In this document: positions 14,522 to 23,900 of the stretch, in pieces
Layout of the letters: each line of letters opens with the position of its first letter
How positions within the stretch are numbered: the first letter of the stretch is position 1
Source: RPQJ01 sp041910015
GTDB lineage: Bacteria; Pseudomonadota; Gammaproteobacteria; Steroidobacterales; Steroidobacteraceae
Assembly (NCBI GenBank): GCA_041910015.1
Contig: JAYRRR010000066.1
Location: 1 to 24,164, forward strand
Reading direction: 5' to 3'
Length of the DNA stretch: 24,164 nt
The notes under the pieces: model-generated
Databases searched by the model: none
The model's input: only the letters and a program-made list of their open reading frames with translations
What the model was told of the DNA's origin: nothing
Made by a program: the position numbers and the translations under genes

Positions 14522-14895
14522 GTGGACAGTTCTCCCGGCTGGAACATCCGCTCGGCGGCCTGCGCGTAGGCGGCCCAGTCGCGCATCCGCGCAACGATTT
14601 CGACGGGCTGCCCGTGGGCGACGAAGGCCACGGCCGGCAGCACAACGACGCCGGTCTTCGCCATCAGTGCAGTCTCGTCGCGACGGTCGACGATGCCGAG
14701 CGCGAGACGGCCGTCGTACTGCCGGAGCAGTTCGCGCACGACGATGGCGACGTCGAGCCCCTCGGGCCGCGTCGCAACGTCGCCGGTGAAGAACAGCAGC
14801 GCGTGCGTCTGGCAGGCGAGGAACTCGTCGAAGCCGGCCCGGCGAACGATGACGCTGGCCGGGCGCCCGGCCAGCTCCACGATGAGATCGGTCAT
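14518..14895 (-). CDS. hupG: Hydrogenase chaperone with thioredoxin-like fold, HyaE/HupG/HoxO family
   Basis: This 125 aa protein has a thioredoxin-like fold without the CxxC pair: FDEFLACQTHALLFFTGD, GLDVAIVVRELLRQYDG, LALGIVDRRDETALMAKTGV and VVLPAVAFVAHGQPVEIV. The TGVVVLPAV stretch occupies the cis-proline position of thioredoxins. HyaE/HoxO proteins bind the Tat signal of the small subunit and guard its Fe-S clusters against oxygen. It is encoded between the endopeptidase and HyaF genes, with 4-bp overlaps at both ends. Confidence 0.93.
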   Translation of the reverse strand: MTDLIVELAGRPASVIVRRAGFDEFLACQTHALLFFTGDVATRPEGLDVAIVVRELLRQYDGRLALGIVDRRDETALMAKTGVVVLPAVAFVAHGQPVEIVARMRDWAAYAQAAERMFQPGELST

Positions 14896-15557
14896 GCGGC
14901 GGATTCCGTGGACGAAGCGTCGGTCTGGCCGGCTTCGCTCACGGAGCGCGCGCGGATGGCGAGGAACCGCTCGTCGCCATGGCGGCAGGCCTGCCCGGAG
15001 GATGGCCGCCCGGCCTCGTAGCGGTCAAGGGCGAGACTGCCCGTCAGGGGTGACGTGGCATCCGCAGCGGTGCGGGCGACCGGCTCGACGCCCCAGGCGC
15101 GCAGTTCCGCGAGCGCGAAGCCCAGTGCCGCAGGCACGCGCGCGCGCGCCAGCGCGGTCAGGCTGCCGCCGTAGTCCTCGAGTTCCACGGGCTGCAGCCC
15201 GATCAGCGTGAACGCCTGCGGCACGTGGCCGAGCATCTCGAGACAGGCGAGCACGTCGTTCATGCCGGCCTGATGCAGGCTCATCTTGCCCCGCGTCATC
15301 AGGCGTGGGACGTCCTCGTCGCGGGCGACGATCAGTGAGCCGGGTGCGCCGCCATAGTCGACGGCGTCGAACAGGATGACGCGCTCCGCCTGCTGCAGCA
15401 CGGGGATCAGCGCGAGCCCCTGCGTGCCGCCGTCGACGATCCCGACGTGCGGGGGCAAGACCCACTGCGCGTCGAGCGCCTCGGCGCAGCGGACACCGAA
15501 GCCCTCGTCGGCCCACAGCAGGTTGCCGACGCCCATGACGACGATCCTGCCGGTCAC
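14892..15557 (-). CDS. hupD: [NiFe]-hydrogenase maturation endopeptidase (HyaD/HupD/HoxM)
   Basis: This protein removes the C-terminal peptide of the large subunit after the Ni atom is inserted. It is about 221 aa, a little longer than HybD because of a 50-residue variable tail. The conserved start IVVMGVGNLLWADEGFGVRC carries Glu18, VILFDAVDYG carries Asp64 and MSLHQAGMNDVL carries His95. These correspond in order and spacing to the metal-sensing Glu16, Asp62 and His93 of HybD. Two starts compete: GTG at 15555-15557 (used here) and TTG at 15558-15560. A good GGAGG lies 10 or 7 bases upstream respectively. The gene follows hupC and overlaps hupG by 4 bp. Confidence 0.95.
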   Translation of the reverse strand: MTGRIVVMGVGNLLWADEGFGVRCAEALDAQWVLPPHVGIVDGGTQGLALIPVLQQAERVILFDAVDYGGAPGSLIVARDEDVPRLMTRGKMSLHQAGMNDVLACLEMLGHVPQAFTLIGLQPVELEDYGGSLTALARARVPAALGFALAELRAWGVEPVARTAADATSPLTGSLALDRYEAGRPSSGQACRHGDERFLAIRARSVSEAGQTDASSTESAA

Positions 15558-15591
15558 CAACCGCCTACCTCCGGGAATGCCGGTGCCGGAG

Positions 15592-16335
15592 TCACTTGAA
15601 GTAACGCCAACCGCTCACCATGGCGCTGACCGTCGTCTGCCGGCGCGTGAAGTCCTCGCGGATCGCCATGTACATGTGGATCATCGAGAAAAGCACGATC
15701 ACCCACATGCCGAGGTGATGGACCGTGTGCACGGTCATCGAGCTGCCGAGCAGCCCGAGCACCCAGCCGAACGCCGCGTACCAGACGCTGTCGATGCCTT
15801 CGCCCTCAGCGTAGAGCGCGAATCCGGTGAGCAGCATCAGCACCAGCGGCAGCACGAACACGAAGAACATCGCGACGTGCGCGAGCGGATTGTGGCCGAC
15901 GTAGTCCCTGGCGCGCGGCTTCAGGAACAGGTACCACTGGATCTCGTACCAGACCTCCTTCCACCACGCGAGGTTCCAGACCGGCGCGTAGAAAATCTGG
16001 CGCGCGTGCGGGCCGCCGACCAGCAGCCGGTACAGCCGCAGCACGAACATTACGCCGAGCACCTGGCCCGCGGCGAAGTGCACGAGCCGGATGTACCCGA
16101 ACATGAAGTGCTCCGAGGCCTCGCCGCCAATTGAAGGCGGCGGACTGCCGATGAAGTAGCCGGTCACGGCGAGCACGAAGATGCACAGCGCGGTGATCCA
16201 GTGCCACAGACGCACGGCGGCGTCGTAGACGTAGACCGGTGCGGGCTGCGCCCGGGCCGGCAGCAGCGCCTCGCCGAAGTTGCCCTCGGTCACGCGGCTC
16301 TCGGGCGCCGTCCCAACCGGCTGGATGGTTCTCAT
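15592..16335 (-). CDS. hupC: Ni/Fe-hydrogenase b-type cytochrome subunit
   Basis: This 247 aa integral membrane protein accepts electrons from the small subunit's distal cluster and hands them to quinone, anchoring the enzyme at the periplasmic face. Family segments are YVYDAAVRLWHWITALCIFV (haem His in RLWHW), GYIRLVHFAAGQVLGVMFVL, the LKPRARDYVGHNPLAHVAMF loop, and VHTVHHLGMWVIVLFSMIHM. There are four hydrophobic helices, with histidines suited to two b haems. ATG 16333-16335 has GGAGG seven bases upstream. It lies 16 bp after the large subunit stop and 34 bp before hupD, within the operon. Confidence 0.96.
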   Translation of the reverse strand: MRTIQPVGTAPESRVTEGNFGEALLPARAQPAPVYVYDAAVRLWHWITALCIFVLAVTGYFIGSPPPSIGGEASEHFMFGYIRLVHFAAGQVLGVMFVLRLYRLLVGGPHARQIFYAPVWNLAWWKEVWYEIQWYLFLKPRARDYVGHNPLAHVAMFFVFVLPLVLMLLTGFALYAEGEGIDSVWYAAFGWVLGLLGSSMTVHTVHHLGMWVIVLFSMIHMYMAIREDFTRRQTTVSAMVSGWRYFK

Positions 16336-16351
16336 GACAGCACCTCCGGGC

Positions 16352-18139
<1,788 letters not shown>

Positions 18140-18166
18140 GGTGTCTCTGGCTCCGGTGCTCGAGCG

Positions 18167-19264
18167 TCAGGCCGACTCGGATTCCTTGCGCGGCGCGGTC
18201 GAATTGACGCGCGCCTGGCGCAGGGCGGTCAGGCCGGCGTGGGCGGCGATGCCGACGCCGACGATGGTCGCCGCCGTGCCGCCGATCCGGTCGGCATTCG
18301 ACTCGATGCCGACCTGGTGCACGTCGGTGAGCCGGTCGTAGAACGGTCCGTTGTCCCAGAAGTCCGGCTCCGAGCAGCCGATGCAGCCGTGACCCGAGCC
18401 GATCGGGAACGAGACACCCTCGTTCCAGCGCACCGTCGAGCAGGCGTTGTAGGTCGTTGGCCCGCGGCAACCGACCTTGTAGAGACAGTAGCCCTTGCGC
18501 GAGCCCTCGTCGTCGTACACCTCGGCGAACTGACCCGCGTCGAAATGCGGCCGGCGATAGCACTTGTCGTGGATGCGCTGGCTGTAGAACATCTTCGGCC
18601 GGCCTTGCCGGTCGAGCTCGGGCAGCTCGCCGAACGTCACGAAGTACGTGAGCACGCCGGTCATCACCTCCGCGATCGGCGGGCAGCCGGGCACCTTCAC
18701 GATCGGCTTGTCGGTGATGACCTTGTGGATCGGTGTGGCCCGCGTCGGGTTGGGCTTGGCCGCCTGGACGCAGCCCCACGACGCGCACGAGCCCCACGAG
18801 ATCACCGCGGCGGCATCGGCGCAGACTTCCCGCAGCTGCTCGACGAACGGCCGGCCGCCGACGATGCAGTACATGCCATCCTCGTTGAGCGGCGGATTGC
18901 CCTCGACGGCGACGACGTAGTTGCCCTTGTACTGCGTGCGGATCTCCTCGAGACACGCCTCGGCCTGGTGCCCGGCCGCCGCCATGATCGTGTCGTCGTA
19001 GTCGAGCGAGATCATGGACAGGATGACGTCCTTCACGAGCGGATGCGCCGAGCGGATGAAGCTCTCCGAGCAACAGGTGCATTCGAGGCCGTGCAGCCAG
19101 AGCACCGGCACGCGCGGCTTGGTCTCCATCGCGTGCGCGATACGTGGTGCGAACGAGGGCGCAAGGCCCAGCGAGGCGGCACTCAGCGAGCAGAACTTCA
19201 GGAAGTTCCGGCGCGAGATGCCCTGGCGGCGAATGACGTCGTAGAACGTCTCGGCATGAGGCAT
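18167..19264 (-). CDS. hupS: [NiFe]-hydrogenase small subunit, O2-tolerant type (six-Cys proximal cluster)
   Basis: This 365 aa precursor has a Tat signal (SRRNFLKF at 18-25) and likely cleavage after Ala45 (AHA-MET). Counted from Met46, the cysteines around the proximal cluster fall at 17, 19, 20 (ECTCCSES), 115, 120 (WGSCASWGC) and 149 (VPGC). This is exactly the six-Cys set of O2-tolerant membrane-bound hydrogenases; standard enzymes lack 19 and 120. The distal cluster uses His187 (RIHDKC), Cys190, Cys215 and Cys221. The medial cluster uses Cys230, Cys249 and Cys252. A C-terminal hydrophobic helix (GGTAATIVGVGIAAHAGLTAL) anchors it in the membrane next to cytochrome b. It is first in the operon; GGGAG lies six bases before ATG 19262-19264. 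Confidence 0.97.
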   Translation of the reverse strand: MPHAETFYDVIRRQGISRRNFLKFCSLSAASLGLAPSFAPRIAHAMETKPRVPVLWLHGLECTCCSESFIRSAHPLVKDVILSMISLDYDDTIMAAAGHQAEACLEEIRTQYKGNYVVAVEGNPPLNEDGMYCIVGGRPFVEQLREVCADAAAVISWGSCASWGCVQAAKPNPTRATPIHKVITDKPIVKVPGCPPIAEVMTGVLTYFVTFGELPELDRQGRPKMFYSQRIHDKCYRRPHFDAGQFAEVYDDEGSRKGYCLYKVGCRGPTTYNACSTVRWNEGVSFPIGSGHGCIGCSEPDFWDNGPFYDRLTDVHQVGIESNADRIGGTAATIVGVGIAAHAGLTALRQARVNSTAPRKESESA

Positions 19265-19516
19265 GGCGGGCTCCCGTTGCGTCGTCGTGCGGGGAGCGCC
19301 GCCGCGGTGCGCGGCGTCCCACTGCTTGCGGGCCCGCCAGGTGCCGGGCCCGGGCGTTGTCCTCGCGATGCTTTCAACTCAGCCCATGACGCGGCAGTGG
19401 GGAAACTACTTATGAATCATGATGTTGCGGTGCAGCATCCAGACTGAAGAAACGATTTGTATTTGCTTCGGGCGGGTCGCCCACGTCCATGTCGTGGCGC
19501 AACCCGTCACACGCCA
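19265..19516. promoter_or_regulatory. Upstream region of the hydrogenase operon
   Basis: There is no gene in these 252 bp. They must hold the operon promoter. Bases 19400-19460 are visibly A+T-richer than the rest. A perfect 9-base odd palindrome ATGAATCAT lies at 19412-19420, about 150 bases upstream of the hupS start. I looked for a sigma-54 site (TGGC-N8-TTGC) on the minus strand and did not find a good one. I could not name a sigma-70 pair with confidence. Confidence 0.4.
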
Positions 19517-19737
19517 CTACTCGGCTCCCGGCCACAACCTCGCGAAATCGAAGCTCAGCTGCCGGTGGTGGCGGATCGACAGCAGGTACAGGGTCCGGTC
19601 ACTCTCTCGCCGGCGTACAGGATCAGGTAGTCACCACTGCCAAGCACTCGCAGGTCGTCGGCTGCACCGGGCGGCAGCTGCGCGAGTTGCGCGATCGCTT
19701 CGGCGGACTGCGGCGGCCGATTCAGGTAGCGGTGGCC
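19517..19737 (-). pseudogene. RelE/ParE-type toxin remnant (5' missing, frameshifted)
   Basis: Minus-strand frame one reads MGHRYLNRPPQSAEAIAQLA, later LRVLGSGDYLILYAGERV. The continuation expected for the family, TLYLLSIRHHRQLSFDF and ARLWPGAE ending in TAG at 19517-19519, is in a different frame. The switch is near 19598. Together these are the C-terminal two thirds of a ParE/RelE-like ribonuclease or gyrase toxin. The N-terminal helices are missing, and the fragment begins inside the antitoxin's 3' end. It should be inactive. A frame error in the assembly could explain the frameshift but not the missing N-terminus. Confidence 0.65.
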
Positions 19738-19981
19738 CATGCTCGGGAAACGCCACCACGTCCTCCAGGCCGCGGCGCGCATCGTCGATCAAGAGCAGGT
19801 GGATGCGTTCGCGCTCCAGGCGGTGGTAGTAGTCGAGCCGGTCGGAATCGATCAGTGCGACGTAGCTCTCGCCGTTCCTGGTGATGATCTTCTCGGCGCC
19901 GGCCTTCACCTGTTCGGCGAGCTCAGACAGGTTGGCGCGTGCCTGAGTGAACGGCACGACGTCGCGGGCGTTGAAACCCAT
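19631..19981 (-). pseudogene. Phd/YefM-type antitoxin with a degenerate C-terminus
   Basis: ATG 19979-19981 has GGGAG six bases upstream. The N-terminus MGFNARDVVPFTQARANLSE, then EQVKAGAEKIITRNGESYVA and LIDSDRLDYYHRLERERIHL, is a good Phd/YefM fold for DNA binding and dimerisation. After about residue 76 (RRGLEDVV) the frame runs over the toxin remnant and gives Arg/Ala-rich non-family sequence to residue 116. The DNA-binding part could still work as a repressor, while the toxin-neutralising tail is probably altered. A deletion that joined the antitoxin 3' end to the toxin interior explains both genes. Confidence 0.7.
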
Positions 19982-20081
19982 GGCCGGCTCCCACGGTGAA
20001 AGGTACAGAATCCTGTGCAGACTACGCAGGATCGGTGCGCGCCGGAAGGGGAGGCCGGACTGACGGTCTGGTGTCCCGCGA
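19982..20081. promoter_or_regulatory. Candidate operator upstream of the antitoxin
   Basis: ATCCTG (20010-20015) and CAGGAT (20027-20032) form an inverted repeat with an 11-base centre, ending about 30 bases before the antitoxin start. Phd/YefM antitoxins normally repress their own promoter by binding such palindromes, so this is a likely operator by position. The same space marks where the beta-propeller gene breaks off (20082). Confidence 0.4.
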
Positions 20082-20351
20082 TCAGGGGCCCGAGCCGTCC
20101 TCGGGGGCGACGACCATAACGCTGCCCGAACCGATGCTCGCGACGTAGGCGCGCCGGCCGGGTGCGAACCACGCGACGCCGTGCGGCCCGTGGCCGGCCG
20201 TGACGGAGGCGAGCTTCAAGCCGGAGCCGGGGTCGACGAAATCGAGCGCGTCGGCCGACTTGCGCACGACCAGCAGCGTGTCGGCAGCGGCCGGCCCGGC
20301 TGGCGCGAACAGCAGCATCGACGTCCACATGCACGACAGCCATCGTTTCAT
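20082..20351 (-). pseudogene. Truncated exported beta-propeller (YncE/YVTN-like) protein
   Basis: ATG 20349-20351 overlaps the GNAT stop by 4 bp (ATGA). The 89 aa product has a signal peptide (MKRWLSCMWTSMLLFAPAGP, cleavage near AAA-DT). It is followed by little more than one propeller blade: LLVVRKSADALDFVDPGSGL, KLASVTAGHGPHGVAWFAPG, RRAYVASIGSGSVMVVAPED. YncE-type propellers need about seven such blades and 300 or more residues. The frame then hits TGA at 20082, just before the toxin-antitoxin locus. I read it as a gene cut off by rearrangement; a genuine mini-protein is less likely. Confidence 0.7.
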
Positions 20352-21085
20352 GACGCCTCCCCGGAAGCAGGTGCCCCGCCCCGGAAACAGGTGGATGCCC
20401 CGTGCTTCCGGCATTCGGACAGCGCGAGCCGCTGCCGTCCCTGCGCATCGAAGTTCGCCGGATCGAGCCAGCGCTCGAACCCGGCGCGGACACGCGGCCA
20501 TTCCGCATCGAGGATCGAATACCACGCGGTATCGCGGTTGCGGCCCTTGTACACCATGTGCTGGCGGAAGATGCCCTCGAACGTGAAGCCGAGCCGCTCG
20601 GCCGCACGGCGCGAACCGAGGTTGTTCGCATTGCACTTCCACTCGTAGCGCCGATAGCCGAACGCGAACGCCTGCCGCATCATGAGGTACATCGCCTCGG
20701 TCGCGGCCGGCGTGCGTTGCAGCCGTGGCGAAAACGCCAGGTGACCGACCTCGATGACGCCGTTCGGCGGGTCGATGCGCAGGTACGAGGCAACGCCCGT
20801 GGCGAGCCCGGTCGTGGCGTCGACGATCGCGAAGAACAGCGGGTCGCTCGAGTGCTGCTTGTCCTTCACCCATGTCCGATACGCGTCGACGGTCGCGAAC
20901 GGCCCGCAGGCGAGATACGTCCACATGTCGCCCGCCGCGTCGAGCGAGTTCGCCGCATGCAGGTCGGCTGCGTGCCGGCCGGCATCGAGCGGCACGACGG
21001 AGCAGTGGCGTCCGGCCATTGGCGTGTGCGCCGGAACGGGCGGCGGCGTCCAGCCTGGCAATGGATGATCGACGTTCTCCGGCAT
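20348..21085 (-). CDS. GNAT-family N-acetyltransferase (RimJ/RimL-like)
   Basis: This 245 aa cytoplasmic enzyme is predicted to transfer acetyl from acetyl-CoA to an amine. It shows the RimL-type acetyltransferase layout: RHCSVVPLDAGRHAADLHAA, FFAIVDATTGLATGVASYLR, the strand GVIEVGHLAFSPRLQRTPAA and the CoA-proximal region ATEAMYLMMRQAFAFGYRRY. The C-terminal motif is NANNLGSRRAAERLGFTFEG followed by RQHMVYKGRNRDTAWYSIL. ATG 21083-21085 has AGGAG ten bases upstream; the frame further upstream to 21178 overlaps the ABC gene and lacks family sequence. It starts 22 bp after the ABC exporter stop, so the two are probably co-transcribed. The substrate is unknown. Confidence 0.9.
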   Translation of the reverse strand: MPENVDHPLPGWTPPPVPAHTPMAGRHCSVVPLDAGRHAADLHAANSLDAAGDMWTYLACGPFATVDAYRTWVKDKQHSSDPLFFAIVDATTGLATGVASYLRIDPPNGVIEVGHLAFSPRLQRTPAATEAMYLMMRQAFAFGYRRYEWKCNANNLGSRRAAERLGFTFEGIFRQHMVYKGRNRDTAWYSILDAEWPRVRAGFERWLDPANFDAQGRQRLALSECRKHGASTCFRGGAPASGEAS

Positions 21086-21107
21086 GGTCGTGCTTCTCCT
21101 GCGCGAC

Positions 21108-22913
21108 TCAGGCGGCCGGCATCGTCTGCCCGTCGGTGCCGCCACCGTCCGCGAACTGCAGCGCCGCGAGCCGCGCATAGAGCTCGTTGCTGCGCAGCAG
21201 CTCGGTGTGCGTACCCTGCGCGACGATGCGGCCGTGATCCATGACGACGATGCGGTCGGCTTCGAGGACCGTGGCGAGCCGGTGGGCGATCACGATCGTC
21301 GTGCGGCCCCGCATCAGCCGCTCGAGTGCGCCCTGCACGAGACGCTCGCTCTCGGCGTCGAGCGCGCTCGTCGCCTCGTCGAGCAGCAGGATCGGCGGGT
21401 CGCGCAGGATTGCGCGCGCGATCGCGATGCGCTGGCGTTGCCCGCCGGAAAGCCGCGTGCCGCGCTCGCCGAGGAACGTGTCGTAGCCCTCGGGCAGGCG
21501 GCGAAGGAACTCGTCAGCCGCGGCGGCGCGGGCCGCGGCTTCGACCTCCGCGTCGCTGGCCTCCGGCCGGCCGTAGCGGATGTTCTCGCGCGCCGTGGCG
21601 GCGAACAGCACGGTGTCCTGCGGCACGAGACCGATCCGTGCGCGCACCTGGCGCGGGTCGGCGCTCGCGACGTCGACGCCGTCGACGAGCACGCGCCCAG
21701 CGGTCGGGTCGTAGAAGCGCAGCAGCAACTGGAACGTCGTGCTCTTGCCTGCTCCCGAGGGGCCGACGAACGCGACCGTCTCGCCAGGACGGACCGCGAG
21801 GTCGAATAGGTCGAGCGCCTTCGTCTCCGGGCGTGACGGATAGTGGAACGTGACCTGCTCGAAGCGGATTTCGCCGCGGCCCGGTGCCGGCAGCGGCACC
21901 GGGTTCGCAGGTGGCTGGATCGTGGGCTCCGCATGCTCGAGCTCGATCAGCCGCTCCATCGCGCCCGCCGCACGCTGCACCTCGCCCCACATCTCGCTCA
22001 GGCTCGCGGCCGCGATGCCGACGTAGCCTGCATACAGCAGGAACTGGCCGAGTTCGCCGCCCGTCATGGTGCCGCGCACGACGTCGTGTGCGCCGAGCCA
22101 CAGCACGAAGGTGATCGCACCGAACACAAGCATGGTCGCGAGTGCAGTCAGCGTCGAGCGCGAGCGCGTGCGGCGCACGGCCGCGCCGAACGAGGCCTCG
22201 ACCGCGGCATCGTAGCGCCCCGCGTTGACGCCTTCGAGCGTGAATGCCTGCACGGTCTGGATCGCGTTCAGCGTCTCGTCGGCGAGCCCGCTGGTGTCGG
22301 CGATGCGGTCCTGCGAGGTGCGCGACAACCGGCGCACGCGCCGGCCGAGCACCACGAGCGGCACAATCACGACCGGGATCAGCACCAGCAGCACGCCCGT
22401 GAGCTTGAAACTTGTGACCGCGAGCATCACCAGGCTGCCGGCGAGCGAAATCGTCGAGCGCAGCATGATCGACAGGTTCACGCCCGCGATCGACTGCACC
22501 AGCGTCGTGTCCGCCGTGAGCCGCGACAGCACCTCGCCGATGCGCGTGACCTCGAAGAACGCCGGGTCCATGCGGATCACGCGCGCATACACGGCCGAGC
22601 GCATGTCCGCCACGACGCGCTCGCCGAGCCAGGTGACGAGGTAGAAACGCAGCGCCGCGAACACGCCGAACACGCCTGCCGCCGCGAGGAATGCGACGAA
22701 GTACTGGTTGATCGTCTCTGTGCTCCGGGAGGAGAGCCCGTGGTCGATCAGGTGCCGGAACGCGACCGGCAGCGCCAGCATCGCGGCGGAGGCGACCAGC
22801 AGCGCGCCGAGCGCAAGCAACAGCACGCCGCGGTAGGGCGCGAGGTAGGGCAGCAGCGCCCGCAGCGGGCCCAGCGAACGGGCGCGCGGGCGGTCGTCGG
22901 AGTGGGAGGGCAT
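21108..22913 (-). CDS. MsbA-like ABC exporter half-transporter
   Basis: This 601 aa protein has an N-terminal exporter membrane domain of about six helices (VLLLALGALLVASAAMLALP, INQYFVAFLAAAGVFGVFAA, STISLAGSLVMLAVTSF, GVLLVLIPVVIVPLVVLG, TLATMLVFGAITFVLWLG). A C-terminal ATPase domain follows: Walker A GPSGAGKST near residue 381, Q-loop GLVPQD, signature LSGGQRQRIAIARA near 488, Walker B ILLLDEATS and H-loop AHRL. It would work as a homodimer in the inner membrane, exporting lipid-like or drug substrates. I prefer ATG 22911-22913 because the upstream GTG extension to 22979 has no recognisable features, although neither start has a strong ribosome binding site. The GNAT gene follows 22 bp downstream. 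Confidence 0.93.
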   Translation of the reverse strand: MPSHSDDRPRARSLGPLRALLPYLAPYRGVLLLALGALLVASAAMLALPVAFRHLIDHGLSSRSTETINQYFVAFLAAAGVFGVFAALRFYLVTWLGERVVADMRSAVYARVIRMDPAFFEVTRIGEVLSRLTADTTLVQSIAGVNLSIMLRSTISLAGSLVMLAVTSFKLTGVLLVLIPVVIVPLVVLGRRVRRLSRTSQDRIADTSGLADETLNAIQTVQAFTLEGVNAGRYDAAVEASFGAAVRRTRSRSTLTALATMLVFGAITFVLWLGAHDVVRGTMTGGELGQFLLYAGYVGIAAASLSEMWGEVQRAAGAMERLIELEHAEPTIQPPANPVPLPAPGRGEIRFEQVTFHYPSRPETKALDLFDLAVRPGETVAFVGPSGAGKSTTFQLLLRFYDPTAGRVLVDGVDVASADPRQVRARIGLVPQDTVLFAATARENIRYGRPEASDAEVEAAARAAAADEFLRRLPEGYDTFLGERGTRLSGGQRQRIAIARAILRDPPILLLDEATSALDAESERLVQGALERLMRGRTTIVIAHRLATVLEADRIVVMDHGRIVAQGTHTELLRSNELYARLAALQFADGGGTDGQTMPAA

Positions 22914-23074
22914 GGAAGGCGGGTGGCTGGTGGCGGTGACGTGTGAATAGCAGTAAGGGAGCGGTGCCGGGTCACTCACTTTTCAGGAACTGCCCATGAC
23001 TGCCGAACGGCACCGCCCTGATCCGAGTGAGGAACAGGCGCGCCATACATGTGTCCGAACGGTCGTAATCGGCC
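22914..23074. other. Intergenic region between ABC exporter and IS remnant
   Basis: No gene is seen in these 161 bp. Inverted 9-bp arms GCGGTGCCG (22961-22969) and CGGCACCGC (23008-23016) are separated by 38 bases. A second pair, TCACTC (22972-22977) and GAGTGA (23025-23030), crosses it. It probably contains the exporter promoter. Confidence 0.4.
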
Positions 23075-23457
23075 GAGGCTGTGTGAAAGCCCCACGTTGA
23101 AGCCTACCATTTCCGCGTGTTCCCGCTCGAGACCTGACCATGAGCCGGTTCATCGCCGAAGCCGACCGATCCCAAGGCACGCTGCTTCCCGTGAGCATTG
23201 ACGAGTACGTCGCGGAGGAGAACCCGGTCCGGGGCATCGACGCGTTCGTCGACGCACTCGATCTGGCTGATCTTGGCTTCGCCGGCGTCGGGCCGAAGGC
23301 GACGGGCCGCCCGACCTATCATCCGGCGACGATGATCAAGATCGACCTGTATGGATACTTGAACCGCATCCAGTCGACGCGACGGCTTGAGCAGGAAGCT
23401 CGACGCAACCTCGAACTGTTGTGGTTGGTCGGGCGCCTGGCCCCGTCAGCTCAGTAG
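23075..23457 (+). mobile_element. Left part of an IS1182-family insertion sequence
   Basis: The transposase N-terminus (23140-23457) defines the family. GAGGCTGTGTGAAAG at 23075-23089 resembles the GGCTGTGTGAAA-type terminal sequence I associate with such elements, and sits about 50 bases before the ATG where a left end is expected. The right part of the element is missing: the match ends near 23447. Confidence 0.55.
23140..23457 (+). pseudogene. Truncated IS1182-family transposase (DUF772 N-terminal part)
   Basis: The 105 aa product MSRFIAEADRSQGTLLPVSI, then DEYVAEENPVRGIDAFVDAL, TGRPTYHPATMIKIDLYGYL and NRIQSTRRLEQEARRNLELL matches the N-terminal quarter of IS1182-type DDE transposases, which are usually about 450 aa or more. 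After WLVGRLAP (about base 23447) the expected continuation (DFKTIADFRK-like) is absent and a TAG follows three codons later. The catalytic DDE region is therefore missing and the protein cannot transpose. Confidence 0.88.
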
Positions 23458-23515
23458 TACGACTTGAGTACGACGCCGAGCGCGTCCAGATCCTTCGGCG
23501 GTTCAGGCGCATCTG

Positions 23516-23900
23516 GTGACACTCGCCGGTGGGAGCCACCTTCCCAGCAAGATTGCCGAACCACCCGACCTCGCCGGTTTCGTTGCCAGTCTTTCCAGCG
23601 CGTGGCGTGCGGGCGAAATTCGGCGCACGTTTTCCGCAGAAGCCAAGCCGCGCTACCTGCGCGGTCTGCAGTCAGTGGTTCAATCCGATGTCGCACGGAT
23701 GCCGGACTCAGCTGATCTACGCCGAACCCGGCAAGCCGGTCTACCACGCGTTCACCATGATCTGGCCACTGGTGTGCCGCCGCCTCGAAGGCTGTCCGAA
23801 TATCACCTCCGCGCAACTGTTCGACGAGCTCTCTGCGCGTACGCTGCGCCGACGTGTGCAGGTCTGGCGCCGGGAGGCTATTCAGCGACTGATCTGCAGG
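23516..23900 (+). pseudogene. Frame-broken second transposase/integrase remnant
   Basis: Two plus-strand frames carry pieces that look like one protein. The first frame gives GGSHLPSKIAEPPDLAGFVA, SLSSAWRAGEIRRTFSAEAK and PRYLRGLQ. The second gives AFTMIWPLVCRRLEGCPNIT, SAQLFDELSARTLRRRVQVW and RREAIQRLI. W-x-x-x-x-x-L-E-x-x-P-x-x-T-x-x-x-L-F-x-E-L followed by R-T-L-x-R-R-V-x-x-W-R is the N-terminal helical region of IS21/Mu-like rve transposases. The usual stretch between LFDEL and RTLRRRV is missing, so there is also an internal deletion. It has decayed more than the IS1182 piece. The family call is tentative. Confidence 0.5.

Noticed and set aside
19361..19480. Sigma-54 promoter for the hydrogenase operon
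   Set aside because: Some uptake hydrogenases have one, but no GG-N10-GC element with good flanks could be read on the minus strand.
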